Shown: one piece after another, positions 53,946 to 63,112 of the stretch | How the letters are laid out: each line of letters begins with the position of its first letter | How positions within the stretch are numbered: position 1 is the stretch's first letter | Assembly: GCF_008000935.1 (NCBI RefSeq) | Contig: NZ_CP042831.1 | Location: 372,001-436,000, forward strand | DNA: 64,000 nt | Direction: 5' to 3' | Origin: Flavobacterium alkalisoli | Lineage (GTDB): Bacteria; Bacteroidota; Bacteroidia; Flavobacteriales; Flavobacteriaceae | Notes under the pieces: generated by a model | Seen by the model: only the letters and a program-made list of their open reading frames with translations | Told to the model about the DNA's origin: nothing | Database searches by the model: none | Translations under genes and position numbers: made by a program

Positions 53946-54827
53946 ATGAGGATAGCTGTTTACGGTCAGTATTACAAAGACAACACCGAAGACATAATCG
54001 AGAAGATGTTCTCGGTTTTTGAAGGACATACTACCGAAGTGGTTTTTGAAGCAAACTTTTATAAAGCCATTACAGAAAAAGGGCTTTTACAAAAATCATT
54101 TTCAACTTTTACCCATCATGAAGAGCTGGACAGGCGTTTTGATATGCTTATAAGTATAGGCGGCGACGGCACCATGCTTAGGGCAGCTACTTATGTACGC
54201 GATAAAAACATACCTGTGCTTGGTATCAATGCCGGGCGTTTGGGCTTTTTAGCAACCGTACAGCAGGAAGATATAGAGACACTGCTGCCGCTTATTTTTG
54301 AAAATAAATACAAGATTTCACCAAGAACACTTCTTTCCCTTGACTATGAAGGAATGGAAAAAGAAGATGGGCTCGACTTTGCACTTAACGAAATTACCGT
54401 AAGCCGTAAAGACACCACCTCAATGATAACCATAGAGGTAAAATTAAACGGCGACTACCTTAATGCCTACTGGGCAGACGGACTTATTATATCTACCCCT
54501 ACGGGCTCCACCGGATATTCATTAAGCTGTGGAGGCCCGCTGCTTATCCCGGAGGTAAACAGCCTTGTAATAACACCTATAGCACCGCATAACCTAAATG
54601 CACGCCCGCTTGTAATTCCGGATGATACAGAACTGGAACTGAAAGTGAGCGGAAGGGAACCGCAACATCTTATTTCCCTTGACTCCAGAATACTCACTGT
54701 AGACATTGAAACACCGTTAACCATAAGGAAAACAGGCTTCAAAATAAATATGGTTGAATTTCCGGAAGAAAAATTCATAAAAACGCTTCGCAAAAAACTT
54801 CTTTGGGGTGAAGACAAAAGAAATTAA
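53946..54827 (+). CDS. nadK: NAD kinase
   Basis: 293 residues from ATG 53946 (a GTG at 53937 is an alternative start). It phosphorylates NAD to NADP. Key motifs: ISIGGDGTMLRAA with the catalytic Asp, GINAGRLGFLA, the NEITVSR contact, and the adenine/phosphate-binding TPTGSTGYSLSCGGP. Ends with the typical IRKTGFKINMVEFP region. Operon with the CBS gene; the porG-like gene that follows has its own promoter. Confidence 0.96.
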   Translation: MRIAVYGQYYKDNTEDIIEKMFSVFEGHTTEVVFEANFYKAITEKGLLQKSFSTFTHHEELDRRFDMLISIGGDGTMLRAATYVRDKNIPVLGINAGRLGFLATVQQEDIETLLPLIFENKYKISPRTLLSLDYEGMEKEDGLDFALNEITVSRKDTTSMITIEVKLNGDYLNAYWADGLIISTPTGSTGYSLSCGGPLLIPEVNSLVITPIAPHNLNARPLVIPDDTELELKVSGREPQHLISLDSRILTVDIETPLTIRKTGFKINMVEFPEEKFIKTLRKKLLWGEDKRN

Positions 54828-54959
54828 AAAATAACTTTTTTGACTTCATTACATACTACACTACACCTTCTGTCGTTTTGTAGACTGAGCCTGATTGCCA
54901 AATTCAGGTTAATAGATTGTAAAAAGTCTTAACTAAGGCGATTTAGAAATCTATATTAT

Positions 54960-54967
54960 TATATTTG
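54960..54967 (+). promoter_or_regulatory. -7 promoter element of the porG-uppS-bamA operon
   Basis: TATATTTG, exact TAnnTTTG match, 16 bases before the start at 54984. Confidence 0.6.
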
Positions 54968-54983
54968 CACCTATTTTGATAAA

Positions 54984-55667
54984 ATGAGTAGAGTTTTTGT
55001 TGTTTTATTTTTAATTGTTTTTTCACTGAAAGCAGAAGCCCAGATTAATGAAGTGGGTATTTTTGCCGGAGGAAGCAACTACATTGGAGATGTGGGTCCT
55101 ACGAACTATATAGCACCGAAGGATCTTGCAGTGGGTTTACTATATAAATACAACAGGAGTACCCGCCATTCTTACAGGGCTTCATTTACTTACGCAAAGA
55201 TATCTGCTAATGATGCGGATTCTGACTCAAGCGGAAGAAAACAAAGGGGCTATTCGTTTGATAATACAGTAAAAGAGTTATCTTTAGGCCTTGAATTTAA
55301 TTTTTTCGATTTTAACCTGCATGAACCGGAGTTTCAGCTAACCCCTTATGTATACAGCGGGCTTAGCTATGCATGGTATGATGAGCAGTATATCAACAAC
55401 GGGAGAACCTATGATAACGGAAACAACAGCTCATTTGCCATACCGATGATAGTAGGTATAAAAACGAATGTATTACCAAATTTTGTAATAGGCTTAGAAG
55501 TGGGCGCACGATATACATTTACCGATAATTTAGACGGCAGCTATCCGGAAGACGATACCTTCCAGAACCTTCGCTTTGGTAACTTAGAAAGCGAAGACTG
55601 GTATGTATTTACCGGATTTACCCTTACTTATACTTTTGGAGAAAAGCCTTGCTACTGCCCTAACTAA
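54984..55667 (+). CDS. porG: PorG-like (DUF6089) outer-membrane protein
   Basis: 227 residues. Signal peptide cleaved near LKAEAQ; then INEVGIFAGGSNYIGDVGPTN, which is the typical opening of DUF6089 proteins, followed by eight or so amphipathic strands and a C-terminal TGFTLTYTFG before a CYCPN end. DUF6089 includes PorG, the outer-membrane barrel that contacts the PorKN ring of the T9SS motor. I assign it by pattern and by location before uppS and bamA, an arrangement I associate with Flavobacterium. Other small outer-membrane barrels cannot be excluded. First gene of the envelope operon. Confidence 0.6.
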   Translation: MSRVFVVLFLIVFSLKAEAQINEVGIFAGGSNYIGDVGPTNYIAPKDLAVGLLYKYNRSTRHSYRASFTYAKISANDADSDSSGRKQRGYSFDNTVKELSLGLEFNFFDFNLHEPEFQLTPYVYSGLSYAWYDEQYINNGRTYDNGNNSSFAIPMIVGIKTNVLPNFVIGLEVGARYTFTDNLDGSYPEDDTFQNLRFGNLESEDWYVFTGFTLTYTFGEKPCYCPN

Positions 55668-55671
55668 TATC

Positions 55672-56412
55672 ATGAACAAATCAACTACTATAAATACTGA
55701 AAACCTACCTACTCACCTTGCCATAATAATGGACGGGAATGGCCGTTGGGCAAAGCAACGTGGCATGTTAAGGGCTTTTGGCCATGAAAGCGGGACAAAA
55801 TCAGTAAAACAAACTATAGAAAACTGTACCAACCTTGGTATAAAATACCTTACCCTGTATACCTTTTCTACAGAGAACTGGAACAGGCCTAAACTGGAAG
55901 TTCAAACCCTAATGAAAATCCTTATCAACACTTTGAAAAAGGAACTTCCTACACTTCAAAAAAACAACATCAGGCTAAGCACTATCGGCAACAGCGAATT
56001 GCTTCCCGAAAAAGCCAGAAACCAGCTTTTTGAGGTTATAGAAAAAACAAAAGACAATAACAAGATGGTACTTACCCTTGCCCTTAGCTACGGCTCCAGG
56101 GAAGAGATAATATCAGCTGTTAAACAGATAAGTGAAAAAGTAAAAACAAACGCGATAGCGGTAACAGATATAAATGAAGAAATAATTACTCAACACCTGT
56201 ATACGCACGACATGCCGGATGTAGACCTGGTTATAAGAACCAGCGGCGAACAAAGAATAAGCAACTTCCTGTTATGGCAGTGCGCATATGCAGAATTTTA
56301 TTTTACCGATGTATTATGGCCGGACTTTAGTGAAAAAGACCTGCACAACGCAATTATCAGTTACCAAAAAAGAGAACGTAGATTTGGAAAAACCAGTGAA
56401 CAAGTTAAATAA
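55672..56412 (+). CDS. uppS: Isoprenyl (undecaprenyl diphosphate) synthase
   Basis: 246 residues from ATG 55672; the upstream in-frame ATG lies in the porG-like gene. Cis-prenyltransferase that makes the C55 carrier for peptidoglycan and surface polysaccharide. Visible are LAIIMDGNGRWAKQRG with the catalytic Asp, the HESGTKSVKQTIENC helix, YTLYTFSTENW, and DVDLVIRTSGEQRISNFLLWQ. Four bases lie between the porG-like stop and this start, and the bamA start is 7 bases after this stop. Confidence 0.96.
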   Translation: MNKSTTINTENLPTHLAIIMDGNGRWAKQRGMLRAFGHESGTKSVKQTIENCTNLGIKYLTLYTFSTENWNRPKLEVQTLMKILINTLKKELPTLQKNNIRLSTIGNSELLPEKARNQLFEVIEKTKDNNKMVLTLALSYGSREEIISAVKQISEKVKTNAIAVTDINEEIITQHLYTHDMPDVDLVIRTSGEQRISNFLLWQCAYAEFYFTDVLWPDFSEKDLHNAIISYQKRERRFGKTSEQVK

Positions 56413-56419
56413 CAGCGTG

Positions 56420-59023
56420 ATGTTTTATAAACGCATTAAATTATTTTTAGGAGTAGTATTTTGTATTCTATCCGGTACTGCCGCAGCGCAGGACAGGGTT
56501 GAACCGGGCCAGTATATACTGGCAGGTGTGGACGTAACCGGAAAACTTACCTATAACGAACAAACCGTAGTACAATTTACCGGCCTTGAAAAAGGGCAAC
56601 GTATTAATGTTCCCGGTGAGGAAATAAGTAATGCCATAAAAAAGTTATGGAAACTTGGACTGTTTAACAATATTGAGTTTTATGCCTCCGAAATTAAAGG
56701 TGACAGTATTTACCTTGAGCTTAATGTAAATGAGCTCCCTAAACTTAGTGATGTAAAAATGCAGGGACTTAGAAAGAGTAAAATAGAAACTCTTATTAAG
56801 GACACTGAACTTACTAAAGGAAAATATGTAAACGAAAACCTTATTACCAATACTAGAAACTATATTGAGAATAAGTACAAAAAAGACGGTTACTACAATA
56901 CAAAAGTTGCTATTAATGTAATACCTGACAGTGCAAATACTGTAAAAATGGTAGTTAACATAGACAGGGGCAAAAAAGTAAAAGTCTCCAAAATCAAATT
57001 TGAAGGTAACACCATGCTTACTGACAGTAAGCTGAGAAGCGCCATGAAGAACACTAAACAAAAAAGCTTCATGAACCCGTTGCGTATCTTTAAATCTTCT
57101 AAATACATCAAAGACAAATACAAGGAAGACTTAGGAAGCATTGTAGATAAATACAAAGAAAAAGGCTATCGTGATGCACGTGTTACTTCCGATACCGTTA
57201 TCTATAACCCTAAGAAAAATACTGTAGCAATAAACATTGCCATAGAAGAAGGTCGCAAATACTACTTTGGTGACATTAAGTTTATTGGTAACACCGTATA
57301 TACCAACCAATACTTAAAACAGGTATTAGGCATTAAAAAAGGCGAGGTTTATGATGGTATCCTTCTTCAAAAAAGGATAGCCGATCAAACTAAACCTGAC
57401 GGTGAAGACCTTACCAACCTATACCAAAACAATGGTTACCTGTTCTCTAACATCAATGCAGTAGAGGTTAGAACAGAGAATGACACTATAGATTTTGAAA
57501 TCCGTATCGTAGAAGGACCTATTGCTTACCTAAACAAAATTACTGTTGTAGGGAACGACAAAACTAACGACCGAGTTATATACCGTGAGCTTTTAACAAG
57601 GCCAGGGCAAAAATGGAATAAAGAAGACGTAGTTAGTACGGTTAGGCAGCTGGGATCATTAGGATATTTTGATGCAGAAACAATCAGGCCTGACATTAAA
57701 AACCCTTCTCCCGAAACCGGAACAGTAGATATTGAATGGAACGTTACAGAAAGAGGATCAAGCCAGATAGAACTTCAGGGAGGTTATGGCGGCGGCGGTT
57801 TTATTGGTACACTGGGCCTTTCATTCAACAACTTCTCATTAAGGAATATTTTCAATAAGGATGCCTACAAACCAATCCCTATGGGAGACGGACAAAAACT
57901 GTCGCTACGTGCGCAGGGTAGTACTTATTTCCAAACTTATAGTTTATCGTTTACTGAGCCATGGCTGGGTGGTAAGAAACCTATACAGTTATTCTCGTCA
58001 TTATCGCACAGTAACCAGTATCTGTACAACTTCCAAACAAGGGATGTAGACAGAAGCCAAAGCTTTACTATTAGTTCAGTAACATTAGGTTTAGCAAAAA
58101 GGCTTAGTGGTTTTTATGACAGGATAACCATATCTCATGCCATGACATTCCAGTACTACAACCTTAACAACTATAATACAGGACTGTTTACATTTGGTAA
58201 CGGTAGCTCACGTAACTTAGCTTACACGCTCGAGGTTACAAGAGACAGTAGAGGATCTCCTATATTCCCTACTTCGGGTTCAATAGTTAGTGTAAGTGCT
58301 AAAATGACACTTCCATACTCTTTATTCAACAATATAGATTATGCTAACTTAGGAAGTCAGGATGAATATAAACTAAGAGACAGTAACGGTAACTACCTTA
58401 AAAATATAGGTACAGACGATAATCCGGTTTATCAGGTAACTCACGATCCTGCGCTTGCAGCTGCAGACAGAAGTAAGGTAGACCAGAAGAAATTTAATTG
58501 GCTTGAATATTATAAGATTAAGATGAAAGCCGATTGGTATACAAAAATTTATGGTAAATTAGTGCTTCGAACATTAGGGGAATTCGGTTTCCTTGGTGCT
58601 TATAATTCGAACAGAGGGGTTGTTCCTTTTGAAAGATTCTTTGTGGGTGGTGACGGTTTAGCTAACTACTCGCTAGACGGACGTGAAGTAATACAGCTTA
58701 GGGGTTACCCTAACCAGGCACTATCATCTATAAACGGTGGTACGGTATACAACAAGTTCTCATTAGAGCTTCGTTACCCTATTACACTTAAACCACAGGC
58801 GTCAATATATGTATTAACCTTCTTAGAGGCAGGTAATTCATACGACTCTTTCCAGCAATACAATCCTTTTGCTCTAAAACGTTCGGCAGGTTTCGGTCTA
58901 AGGGTATTTATGCCGGCCTTCGGATTGTTAGGAATAGATTTTGGTAATGGATTTGACCCACTTCCGGGCTCCACACAAAAGAACGGATGGGAAACACACT
59001 TTATCATTGGCCAACAGTTTTAA
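56420..59023 (+). CDS. bamA: Outer-membrane protein assembly factor BamA
   Basis: 867 residues from ATG 56420 (a GTG lies just upstream; earlier in-frame ATGs belong inside uppS). Signal peptide ending near GTAAAQD. Five POTRA domains follow, with typical FEGNTMLTDSKLRSAMKN, IKFIGNTVYTNQYLKQVLG and INKITVVGNDKTNDRVI turns. The C-terminal half is the 16-strand barrel, with the conserved VPFERFFVGGDGLANYSLDG lid-lock region (VRGF/Y counterpart), and the final FIIGQQF ending in Phe. Essential insertase for outer-membrane barrels. Operon with uppS upstream and ompH downstream. Confidence 0.96.
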   Translation: MFYKRIKLFLGVVFCILSGTAAAQDRVEPGQYILAGVDVTGKLTYNEQTVVQFTGLEKGQRINVPGEEISNAIKKLWKLGLFNNIEFYASEIKGDSIYLELNVNELPKLSDVKMQGLRKSKIETLIKDTELTKGKYVNENLITNTRNYIENKYKKDGYYNTKVAINVIPDSANTVKMVVNIDRGKKVKVSKIKFEGNTMLTDSKLRSAMKNTKQKSFMNPLRIFKSSKYIKDKYKEDLGSIVDKYKEKGYRDARVTSDTVIYNPKKNTVAINIAIEEGRKYYFGDIKFIGNTVYTNQYLKQVLGIKKGEVYDGILLQKRIADQTKPDGEDLTNLYQNNGYLFSNINAVEVRTENDTIDFEIRIVEGPIAYLNKITVVGNDKTNDRVIYRELLTRPGQKWNKEDVVSTVRQLGSLGYFDAETIRPDIKNPSPETGTVDIEWNVTERGSSQIELQGGYGGGGFIGTLGLSFNNFSLRNIFNKDAYKPIPMGDGQKLSLRAQGSTYFQTYSLSFTEPWLGGKKPIQLFSSLSHSNQYLYNFQTRDVDRSQSFTISSVTLGLAKRLSGFYDRITISHAMTFQYYNLNNYNTGLFTFGNGSSRNLAYTLEVTRDSRGSPIFPTSGSIVSVSAKMTLPYSLFNNIDYANLGSQDEYKLRDSNGNYLKNIGTDDNPVYQVTHDPALAAADRSKVDQKKFNWLEYYKIKMKADWYTKIYGKLVLRTLGEFGFLGAYNSNRGVVPFERFFVGGDGLANYSLDGREVIQLRGYPNQALSSINGGTVYNKFSLELRYPITLKPQASIYVLTFLEAGNSYDSFQQYNPFALKRSAGFGLRVFMPAFGLLGIDFGNGFDPLPGSTQKNGWETHFIIGQQF

Positions 59024-59060
59024 AAAATTGGCATGATATTTTCTAATATGTAAAGAAGTT

Positions 59061-60128
59061 ATGAAAAAACATTTTTTAGTATTACTGGTATTATTTACTG
59101 CTGCAACGGCTACAGCTCAGTCACGCGGGCTTAAAATTGCCTATATAGACATGGAGTACATACTTGAAAAAGTACCTGACTATGCCGATGCAAAAAACCA
59201 ACTTGAGATTAAAGCTCAAAAGTGGAAGCAGGAAATGGAAGTAAAGAAAAATGAAATAAATAAGCTTAAACAAAATCTTGATACCGAAAAAGCGCTTTTA
59301 ACCAAAGAGCTTATTGAAGAAAGAGAAGAAGAGATAAGCTTTTTAGAAAAAGACCTTATAGAGTACCAACAGAAAAGGTTTGGACCAAACGGAGACTTTA
59401 TTACTCAAAAAGCCGTATTGGTTAAGCCAATTCAGGATCAGGTTTTTAATATCGTTCAGGATCTTGCTGAATCAAGAAACTATGACTTCATTTTTGATAA
59501 GTCATCAGACATGACAATGCTTTTCTCTGCTAAAAGACATGACATCAGTGATTTTGTTATAGGAAGAATGACAAGAGCTGCAAAGAGGGAAAAACTTAGC
59601 AACAAAGAACTTAAACAGCTTGAAGAACAGGAAAAGCAGGAAGAGCTTGAGATCGATCCTGCGTATGCTGAAAAACAACAGAAGCTTGAAGACAGAAAAG
59701 CAGAGAGAGAAAGAATTTTAGAAGAAAGAAGAAAGGCGCAGGAAGAAAAAAGAAGAGCTTACGAAGAAAGAAAAGAGCAGCAAAAGAGAGAAAGAGAAGC
59801 TAAAAGAAACGGCACTCAGACAGACAAAACTGCTGAGGATACTTCCGGAGAAACAGAAACAACTGGAGAAAGACCTGCCGGAGAAAGCACCACAACTGAT
59901 GCCCAAACTGAAAGACAGGATGCCATACAGGCTGCCAGAGAAGAAAGAGAGCGTAAGATAGAAGAGCGCAAAAAAGAAATAGAAGAGCGTAAAAAACAAC
60001 TTGCTGAACAAAGGGAAGCTGCAAAAAAAGCACGCGAAGAACAACGCAACAAAAATACACAGCAAACTCAGGAAGAACAACCGCAGGAGCAAAATGAGAC
60101 TACCCCTGCAGAAGGTGAAGGAAATTAA
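59061..60128 (+). CDS. OmpH/Skp-family chaperone with long charged C-terminal extension
   Basis: 355 residues; the usual Skp/OmpH is about 160-180. Signal peptide ending near ATATAQS, then the OmpH start RGLKIAYIDMEYILEKVPDY, a coiled-coil hairpin through to about 175. From about 185 to the end, nearly all residues are Glu, Lys, Arg, Gln or Thr, with two charged coiled-coil blocks (about 200-255 and 290-335) separated by a Thr/Gly/Glu linker. The Skp body binds unfolded outer-membrane proteins; the tail has no assigned function. Placed between bamA and a second OmpH gene. Confidence 0.9.
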   Translation: MKKHFLVLLVLFTAATATAQSRGLKIAYIDMEYILEKVPDYADAKNQLEIKAQKWKQEMEVKKNEINKLKQNLDTEKALLTKELIEEREEEISFLEKDLIEYQQKRFGPNGDFITQKAVLVKPIQDQVFNIVQDLAESRNYDFIFDKSSDMTMLFSAKRHDISDFVIGRMTRAAKREKLSNKELKQLEEQEKQEELEIDPAYAEKQQKLEDRKAERERILEERRKAQEEKRRAYEERKEQQKREREAKRNGTQTDKTAEDTSGETETTGERPAGESTTTDAQTERQDAIQAAREERERKIEERKKEIEERKKQLAEQREAAKKAREEQRNKNTQQTQEEQPQEQNETTPAEGEGN

Positions 60129-60165
60129 CGACAGATAAAAACAAAAATTAATACAAATACCTTAA

Positions 60166-60678
60166 ATGATGAAACAATTAAAATCTTTACTAATCGCTGT
60201 AGCACTTTTCATAGGAGTTAGCCAAACTGTATCAGCTCAGGCTAAAGTGGCACACATCAATGTAAGTGAATTAATGACAGCTATGCCAGAGATGAAAGCA
60301 GCTAACACTCAACTAGAGCAAATTAGCAAAACCTATGATACTCAGTACAAAACGATGGTACAGGAGTTTCAGGCAAAGATTCAAAAATATGGTGATGAAG
60401 AGGCTACTGCAGGAAATGCGGTAAATGAGGCACGTGCTAAAGAAGTACAGGATATGCAACAAAGAATTCAGGAATATCAGCAAACAGCTACAAAAGAACT
60501 TCAGGACAAACAAGAAGCTATCTATAAGCCAATTCTTGAGAAATCTAAAAATGCTATCCAAAAAGTAGCAAGAGCTAAAGGATATCAGTATGTTCTTGAC
60601 TCTTCTACAGGAAGTGGCGTTATCCTTGCTGACGGACCAGATTTAATGGCTGACGTGAAAAAAGAATTAGGTTTCTAA
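60166..60678 (+). CDS. OmpH/Skp-family periplasmic chaperone
   Basis: 170 residues, standard OmpH length, with a signal peptide cleaved near VSAQAK and the typical KVAHINVSELMTAMPEMK opening. The middle forms the helical coiled-coil tentacle, and the end GVILADGPDLMADVKKEL closes the body. Two ATGs in a row at 60166 and 60169; the second matches the family start. It holds outer-membrane proteins on their way to BamA. Last gene of the bamA operon, followed by a strong terminator; a paralogue of the preceding gene. Confidence 0.94.
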   Translation: MMKQLKSLLIAVALFIGVSQTVSAQAKVAHINVSELMTAMPEMKAANTQLEQISKTYDTQYKTMVQEFQAKIQKYGDEEATAGNAVNEARAKEVQDMQQRIQEYQQTATKELQDKQEAIYKPILEKSKNAIQKVARAKGYQYVLDSSTGSGVILADGPDLMADVKKELGF

Positions 60679-60701
60679 AAACCATCATTTTCAAGATATT
60701 T

Positions 60702-60730
60702 AAACGACTCATATATGAGTCGTTTTTTTT
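60702..60730 (+). terminator. Terminator of the bamA-ompH operon
   Basis: 24-base perfect palindrome AAACGACTCATATATGAGTCGTTT (given as arms AAACGACTCAT and ATGAGTCGTTT) followed by nine T. Confidence 0.9.
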
Positions 60731-60738
60731 TATATTTG
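60731..60738 (+). promoter_or_regulatory. -7 promoter element of murI
   Basis: TATATTTG, exact TAnnTTTG match, directly after the terminator T-run. The murI ATG begins only six bases after its last base, so the transcript would be leaderless or nearly so. Confidence 0.55.
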
Positions 60739-60743
60739 TTGTT

Positions 60744-61526
60744 ATGAACAATACCACGAACCCCATAGGCTTATTTGATTCAGGAGTAGGCGGAACCTCG
60801 ATATGGAAAGAGATACATAATCTCCTTCCTAACGAAAATACCATATATCTTGCCGACAGTAGAAATGCGCCTTATGGAATGCGACCCAAAGAGGAAATCG
60901 TGGAATTAAGCTGTAAAAACACCGAGTTTTTACTTGAGCAAAACTGCAAAATGATAGTTGTTGCCTGCAATACTGCCACAACAAATGCCATTAAGGAACT
61001 AAGGGCTAAATACGATGTCCCGTTTATTGGGATAGAACCTGCCATTAAACCTGCTGCAAGCTTTACTAAAACACAAACAATAGGCATACTTGCCACAAAA
61101 GGAACTTTAAACAGTGAACTTTTCCATAAAGCCGTTTTAAACTACAAAGACATTAAGATTGTTGAACAGGTAGGCCACGGACTTGTAAAGCTTATTGAAG
61201 AAGGCTCTCTTGAATCGGCAGAGATGAAAGAGCTGCTGGAAACCTATCTTGAACCTATGATAAAAGCCAATATAGACTATCTGGTGCTTGGTTGCAGTCA
61301 TTATCCTTATCTTATACCGCAAATAAAAAAAATACTCCCACAGAGCGTTAAAATAATCGATTCTGGTGAAGCAGTAGCTAAACAAACAAAAAATGTCCTG
61401 ATATATCAGGACATACTTAACACCTCGTCTCAAAGAGGTTATACTACTTTCTATACAAACAGCAATCCTGCTGTACTTACTAATATTCTTGAAAACAAAT
61501 ATGAAGTTGAGGAAAAGGACTTTTAA
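60744..61526 (+). CDS. murI: Glutamate racemase
   Basis: 260 residues. It makes D-glutamate for peptidoglycan. Both catalytic cysteines are in place: VACNTATTNA (about residue 74) and LGCSHYPYLIP (about 184). The GLFDSGVGGTSIW opening with the catalytic Asp and the ADSRNAPYG segment are also seen. The start at 60744 matches the family N-terminus, although the -7 element sits almost on top of it. Its 3' end is three bases before the convergent gamma-carbonic-anhydrase-like gene, and no terminator lies between. Confidence 0.95.
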   Translation: MNNTTNPIGLFDSGVGGTSIWKEIHNLLPNENTIYLADSRNAPYGMRPKEEIVELSCKNTEFLLEQNCKMIVVACNTATTNAIKELRAKYDVPFIGIEPAIKPAASFTKTQTIGILATKGTLNSELFHKAVLNYKDIKIVEQVGHGLVKLIEEGSLESAEMKELLETYLEPMIKANIDYLVLGCSHYPYLIPQIKKILPQSVKIIDSGEAVAKQTKNVLIYQDILNTSSQRGYTTFYTNSNPAVLTNILENKYEVEEKDF

Positions 61527-61528
61527 GC

Positions 61529-62053
61529 CTACTCTCCTTTTTCTTCTTTAAACCAGGAAGAATACATCACATAATTGTTAGATATCCTACCTATCTCACC
61601 GGCAAAATCAGAAGCATTGATATCTTTTACCTTTTTAGCCGGTATACCTGCATAAATAGTCCCTGATTCTACCACGGTATTCTGAGTAACAACAGAACCT
61701 GCCGCAACAATCGAGTTGCTTTGTATAACGCAATTATCCATAACGATTGCCCCCATACCTATAAGTACATTATCATGTACTTTACAGCCATGCACAATCG
61801 CATTGTGTCCAATAGATACATTATTGCCTATTTCAGTAGGATGTTTTTGATAAGTACAGTGTATCACCGCACCATCCTGTATGTTTACCATATCCCCTAT
61901 TTTTATATAGTGTACATCTCCCCTAATAACAGCATTAAACCATACGCTGCATTCTTTACCAAAAGAAACATCTCCCACAATCGTAGCATTTTCGGCTACA
62001 AAACAATCCTCAGGAATTTGAGGATACTTCCCTCTAACTTCTTTAATTACCAT
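61529..62053 (-). CDS. Gamma-carbonic-anhydrase-like hexapeptide-repeat protein
   Basis: 174 residues from ATG 62053; a TTG four codons upstream (62065) overlaps the T-run of the previous terminator. Left-handed beta-helix: ENATIVGDVSFGKECSVWFN, the NIQDGAVIHC and GNNVSIGHNAIVHGC turns with the three metal-binding His positions (in VIHC, IGHNAIVHG), and a C-terminal helix. The active site looks intact, so a gamma-type carbonic anhydrase or a related acyltransferase-like function is plausible. Convergent with murI; own transcription unit on the minus strand. Confidence 0.9.
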   Translation of the reverse strand: MVIKEVRGKYPQIPEDCFVAENATIVGDVSFGKECSVWFNAVIRGDVHYIKIGDMVNIQDGAVIHCTYQKHPTEIGNNVSIGHNAIVHGCKVHDNVLIGMGAIVMDNCVIQSNSIVAAGSVVTQNTVVESGTIYAGIPAKKVKDINASDFAGEIGRISNNYVMYSSWFKEEKGE

Positions 62054-62063
62054 AACAGATTCC

Positions 62064-62095
62064 AAAAAAAAGTCCCGATAAAAATCGGGACAGAA
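62064..62095 (-). terminator. Terminator of the sprF-like gene
   Basis: Perfect stem GTCCCGAT/ATCGGGAC (62072-62079, 62084-62091) with an AAAA loop; minus-strand T-run of about eight follows (62064-62071). Confidence 0.9.
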
Positions 62096-62113
62096 TTAAT
62101 AATGCATTTATAA

Positions 62114-63109
62114 CTAGTTATTAACGGCCGGACAGTTACACTTGTAAGGCTCTCTACCACAAAACAGGTTAAGACCTAAAGTGATTTGGTGGAAACCTCC
62201 ATTATCAAACTTAACATCACCTGTTAAGTATGAATAAGTATAGGCAAACATAAATTGTTTGTAGTTAACACCTATAATAGGAGTAAAATACTGTAGGTTT
62301 TGATCTTTAGCACCATTACCATCTATGTATTGTGCACCATCAAGATATCTTCTGTAAGATAAACCTCCCCATACTTTACCAAAGTCTACATTTTTATAAA
62401 CTTTAAGGTTAACATCTAAAGACTTCTCTTTTGTTTCATCTACCATTTGGAACATTAATGAAGGCTCCCATTGTAAACGGTCTGAATCTCCAAAAACGTA
62501 TCCAACACTCATTAAGTATTTTCTTAGGTTATCACTTTCAATATCTGTATAAATATCTCTCTTGCTTGCAATAACGTTTTTAGCAACAAAGTGAGCATAA
62601 AACTCAAGGAACTGATATGAAGCTCCAATATCAATATTGAAGTAAGAGTCTTTTTGCTGCATACCTCCATCAATAATAGGATCAAAATCTGGCTCAAACT
62701 CAGTCTCGTCTAAGCGGCTTTGAACAAGACCAACGTTCATACCAAATGAAAGCTGGTTTAAGTCATAATAACCTCTTGAAAAACGGATATGGTGAGCATA
62801 AGTTAATTTAGCTCCTGTTTGAGAATGGTAACCATTCTTATCATTGAAACCAATAATACCAATACCAGACTGCTCTCCTACCTTACCATTAAAACTTAAT
62901 GTTTGTAACTGTGGAGCATCGTCCTGGCCAAACCATTGCTGACGTGCAGTCAGTCTTAATTTAGCACAGTTAGCCGCACCTGCCATAGATGGATATAGTA
63001 GGTAATAGTTATCTGACAGGTAATCTGAGTAAACCGCAATCCCTTCCTGCGAAAAAGAGAGCTGAGTTAGTAATAGTCCAAAAAATAGATAAATCTTTTT
63101 AAAATTCAT
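62114..63109 (-). CDS. PorP/SprF-family T9SS outer-membrane protein
   Basis: 331 residues from ATG 63109, giving a signal peptide ending near QLSFSQEG. The PorP/SprF opening DYLSDNYYLLYPSMAGAANC, then the LRLTARQQWFGQDDAPQLQ segment, is diagnostic; many further amphipathic strands follow, ending GLNLFCGREPYKC. SprF-like proteins are the outer-membrane partners needed to secrete or anchor specific large T9SS type B adhesins such as SprB; each is usually encoded just after its adhesin. The adhesin gene ends here at 63319, which fits. Upstream in-frame codons to 63187 look like a fossil of an adhesin end, not part of this protein. Confidence 0.92.
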   Translation of the reverse strand: MNFKKIYLFFGLLLTQLSFSQEGIAVYSDYLSDNYYLLYPSMAGAANCAKLRLTARQQWFGQDDAPQLQTLSFNGKVGEQSGIGIIGFNDKNGYHSQTGAKLTYAHHIRFSRGYYDLNQLSFGMNVGLVQSRLDETEFEPDFDPIIDGGMQQKDSYFNIDIGASYQFLEFYAHFVAKNVIASKRDIYTDIESDNLRKYLMSVGYVFGDSDRLQWEPSLMFQMVDETKEKSLDVNLKVYKNVDFGKVWGGLSYRRYLDGAQYIDGNGAKDQNLQYFTPIIGVNYKQFMFAYTYSYLTGDVKFDNGGFHQITLGLNLFCGREPYKCNCPAVNN

Positions 63110-63112
63110 GTC

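Noticed and set aside
59600..60110. Repetitive GAAGAAAGA-like DNA as a tandem repeat or CRISPR
   Set aside because: It is simply the codon pattern of the Glu/Lys/Arg-rich OmpH tail; there are no regular spacers.
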